From positions 1,984,001-2,048,000 of the forward strand of contig JAJUBI010000001.1 of NCBI GenBank assembly GCA_022419385.1: a stretch of DNA of 64,000 nucleotides, read 5' to 3'. Shown one piece after another: positions 58,218 to 64,000 of this stretch (the first letter of the stretch is position 1; every line of letters begins with the position of its first letter). This stretch comes from Paraconiothyrium sp. Pb-2020 (lineage: Eukaryota; Ascomycota; Dothideomycetes; Pleosporales; Didymosphaeriaceae). The position numbers and the translations under genes were made by a program. The notes under the pieces are model-generated. The model had not been told where the DNA came from and did not search any database. It saw nothing but the letters and a program-made list of their open reading frames with translations.

Positions 58218-60991
58218 ATGGCCTCCATATTCACATTTGATCCGGACCCTCCGCGGGTGTCAAGCCCTTGGGCGAAGGCGACTCCACCTCCGGAGGAGCA
58301 ACCACGCCCAGCACTCACTCAGGAACCTAAGAGTGTCAGACCGATCCTCATTTCTAAGAAAAGGAGCGATGATGAAGTCTCGGCTACGGTAGACTACAGC
58401 GCAGTCACCAGACTTGAGGCCGAGCCACAGGAAGGGCCTACGGAGTACAAGCTTCACTTACTGCTTCGCAAACGCAGATCATTTACGAGCGCCAGCACCG
58501 GACGCCATGTCTCTGGGTCCTTGCGTCGGAGTGACAATTATGCACCAGGCAAGCAATCCGCGCATAGTCTACTTTCAAATACATCGCCACCCTTGGGCGC
58601 TACTCAAAGCCGGCAGCATCGTCTGGAACAACTCACCACTCAAATGCTGTGGCGCCTTCAACAGTCGTGTCCACACCATGGCTCTTCATCAATGGCCGGG
58701 ATTCAGCTTCAATTCCCAGATGAGGCAAATCTTGCCATCCCTGCCATGCCTCAACGATTGTATTATGGATTGGAAGAGAGCAAAGGTGCGCTTTACGAGA
58801 TTGGTGTCGCTGATGATGGTGAATTGGTTGGTCTTGCTGAGGATGAGATGGAGGAGTCGCTAAATAATCTTCGTGCCATGTCGTAAGTTTGCTTTCTTAT
58901 CAGGACCTGACCAAATTGTATTATTTTTCCGATCCTTGAGGCAGCAACAACTACTCAAGGCCTACGGATGCCACTTGCACTTATGTGAACGAAGCTAACT
59001 ATATCCCTCTATTCAGAGCTAGTTTGGGTTGCCAAGTCGAAGTAGTGCGTATGTTAGCCGTCGGTGATTGCGAGTGGGTAGAAAGCGGTATACCGCGACA
59101 ATCGAGGCTACTGGTCGCCGAAGCATACGTGCATCCGGATCAGCGTTTGGTTAAAAAGACCCACGAAGACGGGAACGATCATAACCCGCATCCAACTGCG
59201 CATGCACCTTTACCACAACTTCGTATCTCGCTCGCGGGCGCAACGATGTCCGGAAAGTCCAGTTTACTTGGCACGCTCTCGACGGGCACATTAGACAACG
59301 GCCGAGGAAAGAGTCGCTTGAGTCTCCTGAAGCACAGGCACGAGATTGAGTCCGGACTCACGAGCTCTATCACACAGGAGTTGATCGGCTATGGAGACTC
59401 ACGTGATCCGAACGGGGACAGGTCCTTTTCACAGATCATCAACTATGGTGGCACGGACATATCCTCGTGGACCGACATTCATGCATCTACAGAATCGTTA
59501 ACAGCAGGTAAATTAGTTTTTCTTACCGATTCTGCAGGCCATCCTCGGTTTCGGCGGACTACGGTTCGCGGCTTGGTCGGTTGGGATCCTCATTACACAT
59601 TACTCTGCATTCCTGCAGATAACGTTGACGACAACTCATCGTCAGGCTCAAGGGATAACCTTACCTCCGCTACTACGGACCTCGACCTATCGGGCGAGCT
59701 GCTTCGCCTGTGTCTGTCGCTGGAGCTTCCACTTTTGATCGTCATTACGAAGTATGATCTGGCCAAGAAGGCTGGCCTCAAGAGCGTCCTCACAAGGGTG
59801 CTCTCCACCCTGAGAGATACCGGTAGAACTGGACGCATCATTGCCGACCCTTCTACGCCACTGCTGAATGCTAGTCTTGAGACAATTCCGTCTGATGATC
59901 TGCTGGAGGCAGAGGGTATCGCGCAGGCTTTCGACACAGAGCCCTTAGCAACCGTTCCCATAGTTCTCACCAGTGCACTTAGTAGCACAGGACTGCGCAA
60001 GCTTCATGCGCTTCTTCGGACGCTGCCTGTGCCTGCTGCTCCTACACCGCGTTCGGTCCTTCGCAAGCCCTTATTCCACGTTGAAGACGTATATGCGACC
60101 CACGCGTCACGGAACGACTCCGAGAAGCCGACAATTGTTGGCGGTCACCTTAGCGCTGGCGAGGTGAACATTGGGGATGAGCTTCTGCTTGGACCTTACC
60201 CCATAGACACAAGCCCAGATGATAGTGATTCTGGGAGTGGAAGACCATCCGTCCGTAACTCACCAGTCCCAACATCGCGCTCGTTTCCGGGTGCTCTACA
60301 AAAGAGATCCACTGCTCACACGCGCACCGTTTCTAACCCGCTATTTGAATGGCGAAGGGTCCGTGTCACGTCTTTGCGCAATCTCAGACTGCCAGTCTCC
60401 ACCTTACACTCTGGACAAGTCGGCACTGTTGGGTTAGTGCCCCTGCATGCTCCGATCTCAAGCCCTGCCATTACCCGGATTAGGAAAGGCATGATTCTCT
60501 CCGACCAGAATCCTCAAGCACACCAGAACATTGCTGTCCAATTCACGGGACCACAAGCAGACAATGCCAAGGCCTTGACCGTCGGCAGTGCCGTTGTGGT
60601 TTTCTTCGCTAGTGTGCGAGCTCCATCGAAAGTACTTTCGGTGACACCGATCTTATCGACAAACGGGACTGTGGCTCCACATCACGATAATGCGAGGCTA
60701 GAAGATGAAGGATTCGGCTTTGGATTCGGGTTCGACGATGATTCGGTTAGCGATCCTGGCGATCCTGGTGATCCTGGCGATGCGGCTAGTGGGGCCGGTG
60801 CCGCAGGTACCACCGTGGCAGCGATCGTCCAATTCCAATTTATTGGAAGCAGAGAGTTTGTAGAGGATGGTACCAAAGTGCTCGTTATGCCTGGTGGAGG
60901 GCCTGGATTGAGTGGAAGCATTGAGAGGGGTGAGAAAGGCCTTGCTGGTTTGGAGGGCTTCGTTGGGAGAGTAGTCGATGTGAGCCTGTGA
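58218..60991 (+). CDS. GTPBP1/2-like translational GTPase
   Basis: GTPBP1/2 proteins are EF-Tu-like GTPases linked to ribosome rescue and RNA decay; their role in filamentous fungi is little studied. Two exons, 58218-58882 and 59017-60991, give 879 aa. The intron 58883-59016 (134 nt, GTAAGT and TTCAG ends) is long for this window. The N-terminal 150 residues are low-complexity; the family's own N-terminal block follows (YKLHLLLRK, MLWRLQQ, YGLEESKGALYEIGVADDGE). The G domain has G1 GATMSGKSS (about 296-304), G3 DSAGHPRF and G4 ITKYD. Then come beta-barrel domains with GGHLSAGEVNIGDELLLGP and GMILSD. The C-terminal part holds a GFGFGFGF stretch and a DPG repeat (bases about 60754-60780). Complete. 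Confidence 0.86.
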
Positions 60992-62031
60992 CAGGTTGAG
61001 AAACAACCGGAACCATTCAACAACAATGAGTGAAGATACTCTTTCGGGATATCGACTCACATGGCGCTCGGGTATTAGGCTCTCTGCGACACATTCAACA
61101 GCACTTGAGGCCTTGGCGTTACCTTCAGCATTCTCTTTCGACATCCCATTTAACGCGTTTCTCATGTTTCGGCCTTTAATCTTTATTCAGCGTTCATTGT
61201 TGTTCTTTATTGCACGTTGTTCAATCGTCTTCTATCCCACCATCCCATCGTGTTAACACGACATACATACTTTTTTATTGTTCGCTAAACGACCTCGCCA
61301 TATGCTTCCTGAGGGCTACTGAGGATCCCGTCTGCTCTGCCGCATCGGCCTCGCCGCATGATAGCATCACAAAGTCTGCACTGGTGTTCATCCCGCATGT
61401 CTTGTGCACAGTGAATTCGTATCGAAAGCCGCGAACAAGCGGCGAATCTGCGCGCTCATCCAGCACAGAAACGGGACTCCCCTACACAGACACTCATGAA
61501 TCACATTTAGCCCATATAGGCACAGTCCATCTCTCGTGCACATCATGCTCCCCGGGAACGCCGCGCAATGCCAAGCTTCGTATCCCGCAGCCCTTGTATG
61601 TATCCCAGCAGTATCTCTTCTTCGGCCATCTTTGCTGATGCACGCGTGGGCATTGCAGAGTGCACGGGTGACGTTCAGTGCGTTTCAAATCATCTGTCGT
61701 CCCGTATCCGCGCCTCCTGCTCTGCAGTCAGCGTCCGCCCTGTCAAACATAGGCACATGTGGGCATGGCCGGTATACGAGACATAGCCCTTACGTACGTC
61801 GAGGGTGACACCGCGAAAGAAGAAGCACAGGAGATGTGATATGCTCAATCTCAAATGTTGCCGGAAGTATTCACAAAAGCGGCGCGTGTTGAAGTGCGAG
61901 TGGTTCCAATGCATGAGCAGTAGGAGTAATATTTCAAAGATTATTAGACAATAGTGAAAGGACTGTTCGAAGAAATCGTTTGCTTATGTACCAAGTAATT
62001 GCAATCTTTTGGTCAGTCCTCCAGAGTAAGG
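60992..62031. other. Region between the GTPase and MARVEL-like genes
   Basis: Outside the candidate small gene at 61275-61629 (minus) it holds the GTPase 3' UTR and the 3' flank of the MARVEL-like gene. Another minus-strand frame at 61690-61914 reads fairly protein-like near its end, but I cannot support it. Confidence 0.35.
61275..61629 (-). CDS. Candidate small protein, two exons, unrecognised
   Basis: A 28-residue ATG frame at 61543-61629 (MAEEEILLGYIQGLRDTKLG) is followed, after about 60 bases, by an open block at 61275-61481. That block reads like conserved protein (LDERADSPLVRGFRYEFTV, then HKTCGMNTSADFVMLSCGEA) and ends in TAA. The acceptor TGTGTAG before 61481 is good and a GGGCTAAAT branch-like site lies inside the gap. 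No GT donor gives the right phase. A GC donor just after CGGGGA would, giving an intron of about 65 nt and a protein of about 96 aa. Otherwise a one-base error near the G4 run there could explain it. I do not recognise the family. Real but uncertain in structure. Confidence 0.4.
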
Positions 62032-62779
62032 CTAACCATTAGCCCCGTTGGCGTGTTGCTGCTGCCGCTGATCCTTGATCTCATGGAATCCAGCTGTGAT
62101 AGCATGCATTGCACTACCACAAGGCTTGTCAGTATGTGTTGGATTTATTAGGCTGTCGAACATTGGATGTATCAACTTACGTGCTTGCGATAGCCAGTAT
62201 AAACGTCCCCCAAACCAGGTTGCAAGTCTCATCCCGACTCGCAGTTGGGCTTGTAATGTCGCCCCCATTGTTCCCACTCAGACTAGAAGGATTGTAGCAG
62301 TATTTCGGGTCTGCCAGCTCGCCACTCGATCTCGTGAGAGCAGTCACGGCAATGAATGCTCCGACGAACAGGACATCCAACAGTACCCACAACCAACGCA
62401 CCTGGCGACCTCCGGCGTTAGCGGTTTTGTTAATCCACCCGAGTAACATGGTAGAGATTGTGTATAGAACAGCGGCAGCAAGAATGCCTTCGACGGCACC
62501 GAAACTGCCGGTAACGCTGCGCCGGGTTTTGATCAAATTGACTAGGCGGTACACTTTGTAGAGACGTTGGGAGAAGCCGCCGAAAGAGGCGACGCAGGAC
62601 AAGACTTGGAAGACGTGCGTGAAGCGCAGGATCCAGCGGTAACTCTTTCCATACTTCACCTTGTCTGGGACGAAGCGTGTCAAGAGGCCAGTCTGGTCCC
62701 TCTTGGTGTCAGTAGGGCTGTCGGCAGGCCCATCGTAGGGGCGGCGGTGGGCGTCGTAGGAGGTGGTAGATGAGCTCAT
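62032..62779 (-). CDS. Four-helix membrane protein, MARVEL-like
   Basis: Two exons, 62181-62779 and 62032-62113, give 226 aa. The intron 62114-62180 (67 nt) has donor GTAAGT, branch TACTGAC and acceptor GTAG, and its join falls inside the last helix. Four membrane helices are clear: about residues 52-72, 92-114, 126-146 and 188-210. The loop between helices 3 and 4 is longer and holds Cys pairs (KYCYN, ETCNL), and a short polar tail follows. This topology, with a basic N terminus, fits fungal MARVEL-domain proteins, which sit in plasma-membrane or vesicle domains. The ATG at 62779 starts MSSSTTSYD. A frame upstream of it is open but lacks a better ATG near. Function is unknown. Confidence 0.8.
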
Positions 62780-63746
62780 TATTAGAGTGGGATAGAGGCT
62801 CTGGATGGCATCGAAGGTTTTCGATCCTCTAAGTTCCACTGTTGTTGAAGGCACGCCAGATAGCAATCTTATACACACGACTGAAGGTGCACCTACGCAA
62901 AGTGTGTTCACCGTACGTAGTACAGTATCGTCACTGTTGGCCACCACCTACGTAGACTGAACACGAACAAGGAATGAACTCGAAGCTCAACCGAAATCCA
63001 CCATAGCATATCGCAGCCCTGCAGATTTGTCATGACACCGCGGCCAGTGACAGCCTTATGGTCGCAGAGCCGGCCACACCGATCTACAGAATAATGAGCG
63101 CTGATGTAGCTTAGAAGGACTGCATTGCAGGTGGTGGCAGGTTCACGTGATGTCACACGAAGGACAGGAGCTCTGCAGGATGACATAGATCTATAGTATA
63201 GAGTATGAGTGATGGTGCTCCGTAAGCATGTACGCTAGCTATATGCATCCCGGCGCTCCTGCCACACGTGATGACCTTTGGCGACCTCACCTTAAAAGAG
63301 CCCTTCGCTAGAATAGCACGTGGCACTGAACAAGCACCTCTCTCACGAGAGAACAACAGCATCTGCTTCTTGATCTTTATCCAAGCCCAAAACCTGTAAC
63401 GCACGTCGGATCTTCAAATTATGATAGAACATGGAACCATGCCAGAACAGGCTCAATTGCTTTCCCACGGATACATGTGACGCAGACTCATTCAACATTC
63501 GATTCGTGGAAACCCATGCCATCAATTCGAGTGCAAGAGAGGGAACTAGATCATCCAACTATCTGAGCTCCAACTTGACTCGAGGACTCCGTACTTGGGC
63601 CGAGCTACGCCACGCCGCGGTGCTTGCCACTGATCCGGACTTTGTATATGAAATAGTTGTTGCAAACCTGCAGCCCAATTGCAAAAATAAACATCAGAAT
63701 GAGACTGTGAGGTACCCACGAAGCCCAGAACCTCCCCTACTGCACC
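62780..63746. other. Intergenic region near the right edge
   Basis: Carries the promoter of the MARVEL-like gene and the 3' flank of the partial gene at the edge. Small frames on both strands lack support. Confidence 0.35.
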
Positions 63747-64000
63747 TTATCGACCTCCTTCATTGCTCTGCCTTCCACCACCGACCTCATCCCGATTGAT
63801 TTCCATGATTTTGCGCAAGTCCTTGATATGTTTGCCGAACTCACCCCAAGCCACCAAATCCATATTAATGGTGACATCGTGAATCTTTTTGCTGACCGCA
63901 CTGAGAGTGTCGTATTTCCTCTTGATTTTTAGGAACATGTTGCGGACGTTTGATGTCTTCATCTCGTCAGGGGCGTGGATAGACGAGGAGAGTGTTAAAG
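63747..64000 (-). CDS. 3' end of an unrecognised gene (cut by window edge)
   Basis: The minus-strand frame is open from the window edge to a stop at 63747, about 84 codons. It is lysine-rich and helical (MFLKIKRKYDTLSAVSKKIH, then VAWGEFGKHIKDLRKIMEIN) and ends in a Gly/Arg/Gln-rich tail. Composition and the uninterrupted frame suggest the C terminus of a real protein, but no family is recognised and the start lies outside. Confidence 0.45.
   Translation of the reverse strand, partial: LTLSSSIHAPDEMKTSNVRNMFLKIKRKYDTLSAVSKKIHDVTINMDLVAWGEFGKHIKDLRKIMEINRDEVGGGRQSNEGGR

Overview
This window is nuclear DNA from a filamentous ascomycete, most likely a dothideomycete. I base that on the introns and the gene set, with no database comparison. 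The spliced genes have many introns of about 45-65 nt with GT(A/G)NGT donors, CTAAC/CTGAC-like branch points and NAG acceptors. Typical Pezizomycotina genes are present: a PhiA-like wall protein, a DUF2434-type membrane protein, an HET-domain gene, a P450 beside a C2H2/fungal-specific regulator, a metacaspase and an augmin subunit. I saw no convincing tRNA, rRNA, CRISPR array or intact transposon. Exon boundaries were worked out by hand from splice signals, reading phase and protein sense.

Layout. 0-9 kb: the N-terminal part of mitochondrial IF-2 (minus, cut by the window edge), a small membrane protein (minus, perhaps with further 5' exons), and a 1604-aa Sec7-PH ARF exchange factor (plus, three exons). 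11-15 kb: a metacaspase whose first third is frame-broken, then a DUF2434-like seven-helix protein. 17-24.5 kb: an Sds23-like CBS protein, a nuclear hypothetical protein and a PhiA-like secreted protein, all minus. 27-34 kb: a secreted protein with Kex2-type repeats, a cytochrome P450 and a C2H2/fungal-specific transcription factor, all plus.

34.6-46 kb: protein-L-isoaspartate methyltransferase divergent from HAUS1 augmin, a decayed HET-domain pseudogene, then Utp22 divergent from cystathionine gamma-synthase. 46-58 kb: a gene-poor stretch of about 12 kb holding one four-exon C2H2 gene. 58-64 kb: a GTPBP1/2-like GTPase, a possible small gene, a four-helix MARVEL-like protein, and the 3' end of an unrecognised gene at the right edge.

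Most genes are housekeeping: translation, rRNA processing, methionine synthesis, ARF traffic, protein repair and microtubule nucleation. They are separated by accessory islands. The most interesting item is the 182-aa secreted protein at 27.3-27.9 kb. It consists of four units, each starting HH(K/R)G after a basic cleavage site and each carrying one cysteine. Also notable are three apparent one-base shifts at G4/C4 runs in the metacaspase, a CCHC zinc knuckle inside mitochondrial IF-2, a likely GC-AG intron in cystathionine gamma-synthase, and stop codons of RIP type in the HET pseudogene.
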